Of a stretch of 64,000 bases of DNA, positions 23,401 to 35,999 are shown piece after piece (within the stretch, counting starts at the first letter, position 1; each line of letters opens with the position of its first letter). Location: NCBI RefSeq assembly GCF_048771995.1, contig NC_133043.1, forward strand, positions 9,070,501 to 9,134,500, written 5' to 3'. Source of the DNA: Taeniopygia guttata (lineage: Eukaryota; Chordata; Aves; Passeriformes; Estrildidae). The position numbers were made by a program, and so were the translations under genes. The notes below the pieces were generated by a model. That model saw only the letters and a program-made list of their open reading frames with translations. It did no database searches and was not told the origin of the DNA.

Positions 23401-26400
23401 AAGGATGATGAGGTGGACGAAGCCCCTGTGCTTGGGCTGTGTTTAGCCCTTCCACTGAGTATCTCAGCCTTTGGGAGGGGATTTCACAGCCGTGCAGTGA
23501 CCCTGGCAGCAGCTGGAAGGGGAGATTTGTGTTTTGGTGTCAAACCCTGCACATAGTGACATCTGTGTCTGCTTCCTCCTCAGAGTTATGGTGCTGAAGA
23601 CAACCGGGTCCTGGGGATCCCAGGGGAGAACCTCCCTGGTGTTTACTCAGCCCGAGCCTTCGTGGGCTGGTACAACGGGCTGCCTGAGAACCAGGATGTG
23701 AGTACAGCCCTGTGCTTCCCTGCCCTTCCTCCAGTCCTTCTTTCCATCCCAAGGCAGGCATTCAGCTCCTGAAAGATTAAGTCCCGAAAGGCCTGCAATT
23801 GGAAAAGATTAACAGGAGCCATGTTAAGTCCTTCTTAGATGGTAGAAACGTGAGCAATTTGCACATCAGTGAGAGTGGATTAGCTGGCTCTGCACGTTGG
23901 CAGCACGTTTTTGGCAGGGCCAGATGGGAACCTGTAGGGGTGATGCTCTGCTTCCTGAGGAGGCTTTTTGGCCAAAACAGCTCCTGCTTCCAGGAGAGCA
24001 GGAAAGGTGGGAACAGGGATCATCTGGGGTGCCTGGAGCAGCTGTGTCTGCCTGGGGAGGAGGCTGGTGTGGAGTTTCCCAATCTGCATCACCTCTTTTT
24101 GGGGCAAAGCAGGGTGGAAGGGAGTTTGGGTGGTAGGAGCAGGTCTAAAGGGCTGGACATTGTGGAGGCCATATGGATTCAGTCACAGCCTGGTCTCTCC
24201 CCACAGCTAAAGCCTGACCTGAGCTGTGAGACAGCGCTGATTCTGGGTCATGGCAACGTGGCACTGGACATTGCCCGCATCCTGCTGTCCCCACTGCAGC
24301 TCCTCAGGGTGAGTGATGGGTGCTCTGCCCCAGGAGGGCAGCCCAGGCCCTAAATTCCCTCCCTGCTGGCTGGCTGCTGGCTCCCACCCATCTCAGACAA
24401 CACCTCAAACCCCTCTGTCTTCAGGATCTTTCCCTAGGGAAGGCTGCTGCCTGTGGGGTGCACCCATGGATTCGCAGTCTGTAGGGAGTGATCCAAGGCT
24501 GTGGCCATGACTTGAGTGATGCTGCAGAGGCCTCTGGACTTCTCTGCTGGCATCCAAAAAGTAGGAAATTGAGCATCATCCCTATGAGAAGCAAAAGAGG
24601 AGGCACTTTCTCTCTTCTGCCACCAAACCAGAAGCTTCTGTTGAGGTTTATATTTTTCTACTGGTGCTGAGGGCAGCAGCCTGGTTTCAGCTGGTGGCAC
24701 TGGGCAGACTGGTGGATTTTGTCCCTGTAGACAACTGGGAGCTAGTGTGCACCAGCTGCTCCATACAGCTGCTGCCCCAGATGTTGGCAGCAAAGGCTTT
24801 CCCTCTGGGAGAAATGCCACAAGGTTTGTTACAGCTGTGCAGCAACTTACTGTATTAACATCTAAATTAAATTTTAAAAGCCCCCAAACTTGGAGACACA
24901 GCCAACCAGTGACTTAAGCCAGCTGGGAGCAGTGCTGCAAAAGACATGGCACTGGTGTGAGTGCCAGGGCAGGCAGGTAGTTCCCTGATAGGAATATTGG
25001 TCTGGAATGGTTTATCCTGGTTACCTTGTGTCTCACCAACCGTGTTTTCTCTGGAAAAGATCCTGCAGTCTAGATAAGCACACATGATTGAAACAGAGCA
25101 CAGGATTTCTGTGAAGTGCCAAAGCCAGAGTGAGGCCTGGCCATGCTTGTGCTTGTACTGGAGCTGCCTGGGACGGGCAGGTGGTGATTTGAGCTGTGAT
25201 TTGCAGCAGGTTTCATCCAGAGCCTGTATATCCTGAGCTGAAGTTCCCCGGTAGCATCTGCAGGCACCTCAGAAAGGAGCTCACTGGAAGGCTTTCTGTG
25301 TTAGCCCCAAGGTGAACCTGCTGGGTGGATCCCCGAGGCAGTCACGGGGTGCTGGCTCCTTACCTCTGGTGCATTATGGCCTCGGAAAGAACATTCAGTG
25401 ATGAGGGACCAGCTGTGCAAATAGCTCTGTGCAAAGGGAGATGACTTGTTTCCCGTCCTCGCCTGGGCTCTCTGCATGCACAGCCAGCTTTTTCTGCTGA
25501 TTTTTCACCTTCAGAGGCTGTGCCTTCCCCCCAGCTCCCTCCAGATCTGCCCTCATCCCACTCTGCCGTCTCTGTTTTGCAGAAGACAGACATCACTGAC
25601 AGCTCCCTGGCAGCTCTTGCCTGCAGCAAGGTGAAGCGTGTCTGGCTGGTTGGGAGGAGGGGACCTCTCCAAGTAGCTTTCACCATCAAGGTGAGGCTGG
25701 AGGTACTGCTGGTTCCCAGAGTTGAGCCCCAAACTGCCTGTGCATGGTGGGGAAAGGTGGTTTGGGGGTGAGTGTGGATCCCAGGCATCCACCTTCCTGG
25801 CTCCTAGGGGTGTGGGGCTGTCCTCTCTCTGCTGGAGGTAACATTTTCCTGCCCACAATTCCCAGGAGCTGCGGGAGATGATAAACCTGCCTGGTACCAG
25901 AGCTGTCCTGGACCCTGCCGACTTCACAGGCCTGGAAAGTGCTGTCAAAGGTGAGGGAAATGTGCCATGCTCCTCCAGACAGGGACTCTCCAGGGGTGAT
26001 CTGCAGGTGTCCAGAGTGTACATCAGAGAAACTCTTGTCCTGTACTTAATGCCTGGCTCATGAAGGCTCAGTTACCATAGTGTGCCACGTCCTCAGAGTG
26101 CCAGGAGGCACCAAGACAAAGGAACATTGTGTATCTCTGTTTGTGCAGCCACTTAGTGCTTACACTCTGAGTGATGAGGGCAGGAGGCTCAGGAGGGCTG
26201 AGGGAACCTTGCAGGGGAGATCCCAAGGCTGTTGATTTAAGAGCTTCCTGTAGATGTAAAAAGAAAACACTGAGTTCAAGGGTGTCCAGAGACCTGCTCT
26301 TCTCCATGGGCTGCTGCCTCCAAGCACCAGCAAGACAGGAAATTACAGACTTTGATTTGTGTGTCCCACTGGCCTCAAGCCTCAGGAGGTCCCCTGGTCA

Positions 26401-28589
26401 CTTTGACTTGCAGTTTGTCATCTCAAAGGTGTCAGGCTCCCACTGACATGTCAGACTCACACACTGACACTTCCCTGACATGGCCTTGGCCCAGTGCTGT
26501 GTCTCAAGGGGCTTTTGCTGATTCCTGTAGTGAAGATTTCTCTCTTTTCCTAGATGCTCCCAGGCCCAGGAAGCGACTGACTGAGCTGATGATCAAAACA
26601 GCGCTGGAGAAGCCAGCAGAGGTGCAGGCAGCAGCAGCAGCAGGGGCAGCAGCAGCAGGGGCAGCAGCAGCAGGGGCAGCAGCCCCCCGGGAGTGGGGGC
26701 TGAAGTTCCAGCGCAGCCCCCAGGAAGTGCTGCCCAGTGCTGACGGGAGGAGGCCGAGGGGCGTTCGCATGGCCCTGACCCGCCTGGAGGTACCGGGGGG
26801 CTGGGATGGGGCAGGACACACCCATCCCTTGGGAATCTGCTCCCCAAAGATTGCTCTGTGTTCCCTGAATGGCTGCAGTGGCCTCTGGCAGGCTCTCAGG
26901 GAATCTGGTACCACAGGAGCTCCTGAGAGTCTTTCCAAAGGCAGCTCCTTCCCTGATGCTGCTGCAGAGTGGCCTCTAGCAAACACCCAGGGCTCAGAGA
27001 TGCAAAAGGGGACCGGAGGGGCTGTTGCTCTGCGGTGGGGACTGTGGTGGTCAGCAGCCTTTTCCTCCCTCTCTCAGGGCTCAGGTGACTCTGCCAGAGC
27101 CGTTCCCACTGGAGATGTGGAGGAGCTGGAGTGTGGGCTTGTGCTCAGCAGCATTGGCTACCGGAGCCTGCCGCTGGACCCGGCGGTGCCCTTCGACAGC
27201 CGGCGCGGGGTCATCCCCAACAGCTCGGGCAGAGTGCAGGGAGTCCCAGGTCTGTGTCACGGGGATTTGCTTTGGGGTGGGAAGTTCACTCACCAAGGGC
27301 ATGGATACTGCACACCTTGGAGAGTGGAAACTGGGGAAATAAGCTGCCTCTGTTGGGATTAAGAGCTGGACAGTCTCCATCTCTTTTTAGGGTTGTCTGG
27401 TTTAGCAAAGGGGTTTTACTGCATCTTATTAAAGGGACACAGCCCATGCAGCTGCTTAGTGCTGGTCTGTAGGTACACAAACTCCTGCCACAGCGCTGTT
27501 TAATAGTCTGTTCACATCACCAAGGTGGGGAAGAGGGCAAGGACTTGCAGCCAGAGGGGTCCAAGGCCACATGCTGAGCCAAGCCTGGCTGCTCTGTGTG
27601 CCCCTGCAGGTTTGTACTGCAGCGGGTGGGTGAAGAGAGGACCCACAGGCGTGATCATCACCACCATGAACGACAGCTTTGACACTGCCCAGTCTGTGCT
27701 GGAGGATCTCCAGGGGGGTGTGCTGGATGTCTCCCTCTCCAGAGAAGGTTTTGGGCTGGTGGAGAGCATCCTGCACAGCCGAGGTGAGTGCAAGGCTTGG
27801 TAGCAGCCAGCAGGAGGGTTCAATGCAGCCAGACTCCTCCTGGATCTGTGAGGGAACAGAGTCTGAACCATGGGAATGGATTTTTCTGCTGTTTTGATGT
27901 TCCAAGGGCCAGGGAGAATAGGGCTTGAATTCTCTCAAATATCTGTGTCATTGCTAAGGTTAATGACCACTTTCTGGGAAGGGCCAATAAAAGCAGCACA
28001 GACCTTGGGTAAAATGTCAGTGTCAGCTGCCGAGACAGTGAGCTATTGCTCTTGAGTGGTTTTCCTAGTAATCCTTCCAAGCAAGTTAGGGGAAAGATTA
28101 AAATGCCCAGGAGAGTAATTTGCTGTAGCTGTGTTTAAAGACATTCAATTAAAGTGTGTGTGTGTGTGTGTGTTTTGCCTCTTAAACTGTGTGAGGTTTA
28201 ACAGTGAAGTGGAAGCATTTTGTCCCCTGAGGTGGTTTGTGCTGGCTGTTGTTAGGGCTCACAAAGGTCTGACTGATCCAAGCCGACTGGAACCTGCCAC
28301 CCCTCTCCTTCTGGCGTTAGGAATTATTTCTCCTTTGTGAGGCTGAGCTCTGACACCACGTTGGGAAAGGGCAGCTTTGCTGCCAATGGGGAGGTGAGGC
28401 TGAACTTGTTCTCACCTGGTTAAGTTCTCTCTCCTGTCTCTCACCATCATGGCCCCAGGGGTCCGTCCTGTTTCCTTTTCGGACTGGGAGAAGATTGATG
28501 CTGCTGAAGTGGCGAGAGGCAAAGCTGCTGGCAAACCCCGGGAGAAGATCGTGGATCCCGCGGAGATGCTGCAAATCATCGGTCACTGA
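20428..28589 (+). CDS. FDXR: NADPH:adrenodoxin oxidoreductase, mitochondrial
   Basis: Predicted 507 residues. The flavoenzyme passes electrons from NADPH to mitochondrial ferredoxins for steroid hydroxylation and iron-sulfur cluster assembly, in the matrix. Coding exons: 20428-20610, 21692-21787, 22944-23066, 23584-23697, 24207-24308, 25583-25690, 25866-25950, 26554-26789, 27078-27249, 27610-27783 and 28459-28589; all are GT-AG and the phase closes. Residues 1-36 are basic, Ala/Leu-rich and without acids, as for matrix import. The FAD-binding GSGPAG is at 47-52, the NADPH-binding GHGNVA at 186-191, VGRRGP at 229-234 and GWVKRGPTG at 412-420. The protein ends in IIGH, like human LLGH. Exon 8 carries an Ala/Gly run (residues 296-314) where human FDXR has a short unrelated linker. 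The ATG follows GCC and is followed by G, a good start context. Introns show only a short GT run at about 28154-28172. Confidence 0.97.
26628..26683 (+). repeat. Alanine-coding 15 bp repeat inside FDXR exon 8
   Basis: The codons GCA, with a GGG every fifth codon, form three to four copies of a 15 bp unit, giving A5-G-A4-G-A4-G-A3. It sits between KPAE and the conserved WGL segment, in a loop region of the enzyme. The frame is kept and both flanks match other FDXR proteins, so this is an in-frame insertion rather than a wrong exon boundary. Confidence 0.93.
28154..28172. repeat. Short (GT)n microsatellite
   Basis: About nine GT dinucleotides in the last FDXR intron. It is a simple repeat with no evident role. 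Confidence 0.95.
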
Positions 28590-29060
28590 GGCAGCAGCGG
28601 TGGGAACGTGGCACTGCTCCAGTGCTCCATCCTGGGGCAACACCAGTGGGTCATGAGCAGAGCCTGGGAGCACAGGGCTGGTGTCAGGGGCTGGTGGTGC
28701 CTCTGGAGGGGTGTGTGACACTGGGACCTCTCTGATAACGATGAACTCTGGGTTCCCAAAGTCACAAGATGCTGGCCCCACATCCCTGCAGCCAGCTACC
28801 ATTCCTGGAGGAGATTTTTGTCTGTCTTTGAAGCATTAATGAGCCGTGCAGTGCAGGTGAACAGAGGTGTGTGTGCACCTGGGGGACTCCTGGCCAGCCA
28901 CGCTCTCACAGCAAGTCACATGCAGAAGTTACCCTGCCCTGTGCCTTGCTGCCTCCCCTTTAAGCCACAAGCCAAATGGGTTTGTTGCCTTGTCATTCAT
29001 GCCAGAGCAGGCATCTTTTAATAATGATTTTTTAAAAAATAAACCCTTCCAGGGAAGCCA
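28590..29060 (+). other. FDXR 3' untranslated region
   Basis: Sequence after the FDXR stop runs to an AATAAA at 29038-29043 within an A-rich stretch, the first canonical poly(A) signal downstream. Cleavage would be expected near 29055-29070. No coding sequence is seen. Confidence 0.65.
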
Positions 29061-30824
29061 AAATGGACCTGCATCTTGATTCTGGGTTCTTTGTCTGCCG
29101 CTGCCTTAACCTCAGAGCAGCCCCCAAAGTGCTGCAGCTCCTGCAACGTCCCGAGACAAGGCAGCTCTGGCTGCTCTCCACTTGTGAGCTCTGCACAAGC
29201 AGAAAAGGGCATTCATTTGCCTTCTGCTTCCCACAGTCGGTCTTATGGGGTAGATTGGGCTAACAAGCATGTAATTGCCTTGATCAGGATCATGAGGGAT
29301 CCTGTGTCCATTGATACCTGCCAGTGCTGTCTGGTGCAAGCAGTGCCTTGAGCTCTTTCTCTCCTTTCACTGGGGGGGTTATTGTTTTTGGTCTGTGTGT
29401 TTTGAAGCTTATTAAACGCTTCTCTTAGCCCAGATTGCCTATGGTGACGGTGTCAGGTTTTAAGCCAGATTACAAGCCGTGAGCTGTAATCTCCTCTTTA
29501 TCCGTGGCGCAGGGGCAGCGTCAGTGGGGCCCTTCCCTGGCTGTCCCCAACCCCCCCGTGTTCCCTGCCAGAGCACTGCAGGATTGCAGCCCCTCCTCCC
29601 AGGCCTGTGGAAATGGTGACAGTGGCAGTGGCCCTGTGATGGAAGCAGAGGGGAGATCAAGCTAGGGCAACCTCCACCTCAGCCCAGCCCTCTCTCACAG
29701 CAGAGGACTTGTCCACAGGGCATTGTTGTCTCACCTCATCTCTGTCTCGACTCAAGGAAGGGAGATCTCTGACTTCTCCCTATTTTTCCCTTTTTCTCTC
29801 CCATACTTTTCTATTTAAATCTCATTTGAAAGCTCATTAAGAAACTCAGGAAATGTGATAATGGGAGCTCGTACTCAAACGAGCAATAAAGCTTTTGTGG
29901 AACAGCTGTTGGTGTGATGTGGCTCTCCTTACGTCTCATGGCTGATGGAGTCCTAATGCTGAACTCTCGAGCAGGAGATTACATCAGTGCTGGGTTCTGA
30001 GGAGAATCAGAGCTTTGGGAAGGGGGAGGGTGTAGGTACCAGGAGGAGCAGCAGTTCAGGCTGGCAGCCCAGCCAGGAATGTGACAGCAAAGGGGTTGTT
30101 GTGGCTGTGTCACATCTCAAGGTTTTGGGAAGAGAGGAGTGGGATCCTCCCCAGGATTTTCTTCCACATCGCCTTGAATGTTGATGCCAGGATGCTTTTG
30201 TAGCTGTGGAAAAGGCCACTCTGCTCACGCTGAGCCTGGCACGTGGCTGTTCCCAAACTGAGGATGCTTCAGGGTAGTTTTTGGGCTGTGATAACAGATT
30301 AACGGGAGTGTCTGTCCTTGCTGAGCTCAGTGACTTTGCTCAACCCTGAGCTTGGCCAAGGCCCTGGGGTTAATGCTGGTCTGTGGGAAAACCATGGGCT
30401 GGTGAAGGTCAGTGAAGGGCAGGGACATGGGACTAAGCCTCCTGGGCAGGGGGAGGATGCTTACAATAATGTAAATTCTTATTCAACGCTTCCAGCTCCC
30501 TTTCCTCTGCTACCTACACGCCCAAGCCCCAGCCCCGTGTCCAGGTTTCTTCTGTCTCCCCATCGCTGTCGCTGCCCTCCATGCTCCTCAGGATGCTCCC
30601 AGCACTGGGAGGATCACAGTCCCGCAGTGTTATGTGGTGCTGGGAGCCCGCACCGGAGCGGAGGGGCCGGGCTGGGGTATGGGGTGACCTGGCAGCCCTG
30701 GGCCGGGGGTCCCAGCCCTCCTGGGGCACCCTGGTAGGCTCCTGCTCGCACTCGAGTTCTGCTTTTGGGCATGGACAACCTTGTGTTGGTGCCAGGTGTG
30801 TCCCTGCCACGGAGCTGCAGGAGG
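29061..30824. other. Intergenic stretch after FDXR
   Basis: No gene recognised. An A/T-rich patch at 29780-29900 has homeobox-like ATTAAG and TTTAAAT words and a small 6 bp stem (29867-29872 with 29879-29884). It could be a regulatory element, but nothing here proves it. Confidence 0.45.
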
Positions 30825-31006
30825 GCAGCGTGGCAGGGCTGCCATCCCCCTGGGCAGCCTGGCAGGGCAGCCATCCCCCTGGGCAGCCTGGCAGGGCTGC
30901 CATCCCCCTGGGCAGCCTGGCAGGGCAGCCATCCCCCTGGGCAGCCATCCCCCTGGGCAGCCATCCCCCTGGGCAGCCATCCCCCTGGGCAGCCATCCCC
31001 CTCGCC
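30825..31006. repeat. Compound minisatellite, 29 bp then 16 bp units
   Basis: The core GCCATCCCCCTGGGCA recurs at starts 30841, 30870, 30899 and 30928 (29 bp apart), then at 30944, 30960, 30976 and 30992 (16 bp apart). The longer unit is the shorter one plus a 13 bp insert like GCCTGGCAGGGCA. The switch suggests one unit lost its insert and then expanded. Confidence 0.95.
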
Positions 31007-34000
31007 CTCCGCTCTCCGAGCTGCCACAGCAGCAGCTCCAAGGCCATTTTCTGACACAGCGAGGAGCTGGAAAGGCGATGCTGTGAGTGACACCCGTCTG
31101 CTGTTGGAAAGAGGCCTGAAACGCTGCAAGTCCTCGCTGCCAGCTCTGCATGTGGCTTGCCCTGCTTGGATGAATTATGGCTCAGCTCAGCTTTAATGAG
31201 GCTGCACAAAGCTGCTGGAGGTCAGCATGTGGTGAGCGACGGCCTGGAGGGTGGCTGGACACGGCTCCACGCTTCCCTGGCTGGCTCCTGGGTGCTTCTC
31301 TGCAAGGCAGCCAGGCTGGCTGTGGGGCCGAGCCCGTCACACTGTGGGGTGATGGCATGGTTGCATTTGGGTCTTTGCAACTTCCTCCTGTAGCTTTGCA
31401 CTGCCGTGCCTCAGTTTCCCTGCCTGAAGACTGTCCAGGAAAGCTCTTCAGGCTCGTGGGCTGCCTTGGCGTAGCAGGTCTGACACATCCCAGAAGCTCC
31501 TGTTGATGCTTCATTTTCCAACCACTCCCAGAAGACAAGTGCAGATCTCTCAGTGGCTTTGCTAGTTGACTGCCTGCTGGAGTTGGCCTTTTCCAACGAG
31601 CATTTAGAGCCCACAGAGCAGGAGGTTTCCCGTGCTCGGCAATAAGGAGAAAACCAGCTTAACTTGGATTTCTGTCCTGCCACTGAGGAGCTGTGTTGCT
31701 GTTTAAAAGCCAGCTCACACGACCAGAAAAAAATGGTTGAAAAGGCGCAGGGGCGGCGTCCGGCGCGTGAATCCCGAACTGCGGCACCGCGGCCGGAGCC
31801 GGGCCTGGCCGGGAACAGATGGCTCCAGAGAGTGCTGACCTCAGCGCCTTGGCTCAGCACAGCCCCTTCACCCACCCTCACTCCTTGCTGTCCCAGCCAC
31901 ATCCCTCCTGTGCTCCTCCCGTCCAGATCCATCCCCAGCCCTGGGCAGGGATGGAGAACGCGTTGGCAGACCGAGCTCTGGGGTCACTGGAGGGGACACC
32001 AGCCCCATTGTGTCCAGGAAGCTGCTTCACTTAAAAAACAAGTTCATCCCTTCTTCCAGAGGACACCAAGCACGTCCTTGACTCCAGACCCACCACAGCC
32101 TCGCGGTTTCCATGCCCAGCCCTACAGCTCCAGCCTTGCCAGGGCTCTGCACTTGCCAAAGTCTTGCTCATGCTTGAAGGGTTGTGCAGGGTCAGATAGT
32201 GGTGCTGCAAGCCCAGATGTTTTCCCTCTGCTTGGGATGAATGGCTTTGGGACTGCACGAGCCCATTTCTCAGTGTAGGAGATGCAAACTCCAAGCAGCT
32301 GTTTCCAGGAGTTATTTAGGGATATGACAGCGGCAAATGAAGTTGTTGGCTGGTGATGGCTGGTTACGCCCCAGAAAAAAAGTGATTTCCTTCCTTCCTG
32401 GGAAATTTCCATTTCCAGCAGCTTTGTCTGCCTCATTCCCAACCTCTGGGGCAGCCCTGCTGGCACATGCCACCCCAGGGGGAGGAATTAACCCTGCAGG
32501 GATAAAACCATCCCTGTTTATTTTTGCTCCGTTAGTTACTGCGAGGGTAGGATGTGGTGGCAGCAGAGCTGTGCCAGATCGGAGCTGCACCAGATCCGTG
32601 CCAGGCATGCACCATGCACAGCACCATCCCTGTGACTTCTGTCCCACCTTTCTCCTTGCTCCACTCTCTGCTTTGGTTGCTTTTATGGCTGCTGGGATCC
32701 AAGATATCAGATCTGTGTGGTTGTTTAAGCACTGAAGCCCTGAATTCTCTGGGGGATGGAGCAGACAGGGGATTTGGGGAAGGAGGGGTGGCCCTGGCAG
32801 CTCAAGGTGGCACAGTGTGGAGGAAGATGATCTACACCTATATTTCCATCTTAAGTGAGACCCAACAGGACAGGGGCAGGAATAGGAGCACCTGGGCTCA
32901 GACCTTAATTTTTGACCAGACTTTTTGGGAAGGAGAGGTTGGCAGCCAGCATGAAGGACTGAGGTGGATGCAGTGCCGGGATGAGTGCAGGGCAGGGAAG
33001 GGGTGTAGGTCCATGGCCAAATCCCATTTGTCACAGGTGTCACCTGCACGACTCAGCTCTGGCAGAGGGACCTGTGGGCATCTGATGTCAGCTGCCTGTG
33101 GGGACAGCCCAAGAGGGCTGTGTCACCCAGATGCCACCCTGCCTTCCCAGGGACAGCTCTGGCTCTGTGCTGGCAGTGCACAGATGCAAGTCCTCTCCTT
33201 CCCCAAGCGCTGGCCCAGGATGGGTTAGAAACCTTACACGGATTTCTGCCAGGGACAGGAGGCTGATGCTGGGGTTTGCCTCGCAGAGCTGGAGATCCCA
33301 AAGTCTTGTGCTGCTCTCCTGGCTGGGGTGGGTGCTTTGAGCAGGGTCTGGGGTGCGGGTTTATGCTGGAGGTGGGGGTTCCCAGGAGCTCTGCAAGGCT
33401 GGAGTTGTGCAGAGCCAGAATGGAGAGGGCTGGGGCAGGATGTGGGGCTTTACCCCAGTTTAGGATGTGAGATGCCAGTGGGGTTGCAGTGGGCTCTGAG
33501 GAACCGGCATGGAGCCCAGGGCACTTCTCTGACTGGTGTTGGCCTGGGTGGGCCAGTGCAAACCTGGACAAACGTCAGGATCCCAACGTGATCTCCTTGC
33601 TCCCTCAGCCTGGCTGCCAGCGAGCTCTTCCCTGCAGGAGGTGGCTGCACACCAGGAGCTGTCAGAGCACCATGCCTTGCATTTATCAACCTGCTTGCAG
33701 AGCCTCCTGCAGGAGGAGATGCCAGGCAAAGGTAACGAGGCGATGGAGAAGCTGGCTGAGCTCCCTTTTGTGGGACTGTGCTGTGGTTAAGGGACCAGCT
33801 GGGCCACTCCCACAGCAGTGGGAAGGGGGAGGATGAAGGTGGGGAAAGGCACTTGGTGCCTCTGTTGTCCCCACCCAGCCCAAAAGCTGGGCAAAGAGGG
33901 CACAGCATCCCCTGAGAGAGTTGTGGGCTTCATCCTGGGGTGCCAGTGGTGCTCCTGTTTCAACCTGGACTTTTGTAGCCATCAGGGCACTTTTATTTAT

Positions 34001-35990
34001 TTTTTTCTTTTTCTTTTCTTCTTTTTTTTTTTTTTAATATAAAAAGGCCATTGGGTGTTTAAATGGACAAATAAATTATTTTGATGATGCAGAACAGCCC
34101 CCCACAAGCTGCATCATGTGTCTGGTGACCCAGACCCAGCAGCAGGTTGGATTTGGAAACTCACTGCCTTCTCCCAGAAAAAAAAAAAAAATCTTGGGGG
34201 TTTTGTTTTTTAAGACATTGAAGGACTTTGCCAGGAAAACTGCAAAACTGCAGCTGGGCTCTCAGGGCAGTTGTTCACTGCGAGCCACTGGACCCAATGG
34301 AGAGGAGATGTGGCTGGGGGTCCTGGCATGAAAGTGTCACCACCAATCCTTGCACTCCACTGCTTGTCCCCACTTCCAGCTGTGCCCAGTGGTGGACCAG
34401 ACTTGGGGTTGTCTCTGTCTCTGTGGGGGTTGGGCTGTGATGAGGATTAAATGTGCCACGGGGTGGGAATGCTGGGGAGCCAGGGATGTGATGGTGGAGC
34501 TGGGTATTGTCCCAGGATGGGGTTGCTGCGCTCTCCTCAATCCACCTGGAAGCTCTGCTGGGAAATATTTGCGAGCCAAGCCCCTCTGAGGGATCCAGTC
34601 CATGGAGCAGCCAGTCCTGGGAGAGATAAATGAAGACCCTGAGCTGCTGGAGGAGTAATAAAGGCACGAAAATGGCTCAGTGCTTCTGTGCCAGCCCCAA
34701 AGGACCAGATCCCCGGAAAACTGGTCCCACAGGTTCCATCACACAGATCATGAAGGCAGCAGAAAGGGTTAAATGCAGCCACTGCCTCCTTCAACCTTAA
34801 ACCCAAGATCGGCCCTTTTGTGGAGCTGGGAGAAGAACTGGAGGTGTTGAGGACCTGTTGCCAACCCTTCGATCTCTCTTTGGGCAGGAGAGTGGACAGG
34901 ACAGATCCTGCCTCAGAGATTTGGCTGAGCTCTCCTGCAGAGAGAGTGGGTGCTGCTTTACAGGGATTAAAACGCAGCCCTAGATGCATTTTTCCTTTTT
35001 TTTTTTTTTTTTTTTTTTGGGTACCTTTTCCACCCCCGAGGTACCCCAAGGGCACCCACAGCACCTGGGCAGAAGGTGGCCAGGCTGTCTCAGGGACCAG
35101 GGATGGTGTGTGGAGGTCCTGCATCAGGCAGCTCATGGCTAAGCACAGACAGGAGGTTTTTAGGCAAGTTGAAACCTCCTGCAAACAGCCTCTCCAAGCC
35201 CAGCAGCCACAGGGATGCTGTTGCAAGTGGCTGCAGTGCCAGCCTGGGTGGCAGACGCCCAACACCCAACCCGTTTGGGTGGCCCTGTCCCTGAGCCGGG
35301 CATCTGTCCCCGGGAAGGCAGAAGGGCAGTGCCTGGGCACGGGCACTGCTGGCACCCGGCTCCGTTGGAGAGGGCAAGCGCTCTTGGGGTGGTGCCCAGT
35401 GTTTTGGTGGCTCTGAGCCGGGACATGGGGAGGTTTGGGAGAATTTTCCCCCCACAGAGGGGACTGAGTTGAGCTCTGACTCCTGCCAGGTCCTGCCAGA
35501 GCCGTAGTCCCTGTGCCTGCAACCACTGGATGATTTTGGGGCACAGTGGGCACCAGCCAGGGACAAGGGGGCCCCTGCATGTCTCCCCCCTTCCTTTACT
35601 GTATCTCTCCCCTTTTCTACCCCCCACCCCATCCCGTCCCCCCGTCTAGCTGCTCTAAACCACCGCTGCGGGATCAGCTGATGCTTTAATACTGGCGACA
35701 GCTGGAGGATGCTGCTGCCTGCGGGGGCTTTGCTCAGTGTCCCCCCCTCCCTGTGACCGATGGGGACCCTGAGGCTGTCCCGCACCGGCCGGGGGGCACC
35801 ACGGTGGGCAGCTGGCCACTCTCCACCAGTTCAATCAGCAAAGGGACGGAAGGCATTGGCGGGAGGGAATGAGTCCAACCGCATTCCTCCAGCGCTCACC
35901 GGGGCTGGGGACGGGCACTGCCCAGAGAGGGAGCCTGTGCCATTTCACCATGGCTTTTCCCTCCTGGAGATGGAGGAGAGAGGCGAAGGG
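31007..35990. other. Intergenic stretch before the GRIN2C CpG island
   Basis: No exon or RNA gene was recognised. It holds T-rich runs at about 33990-34040 and a clean run of 23 T at 34996-35018. Open frames look random. Confidence 0.5.
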
Positions 35991-35999
35991 AAAGAGGGG

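Noticed and set aside
30514-31209. Overlapping open frames with repeated Gly-Trp-Leu-Pro or Trp-Ala-Ala blocks
   Set aside because: They arise from the 29/16 bp minisatellite, appear in several frames at once and have no conserved flanks.
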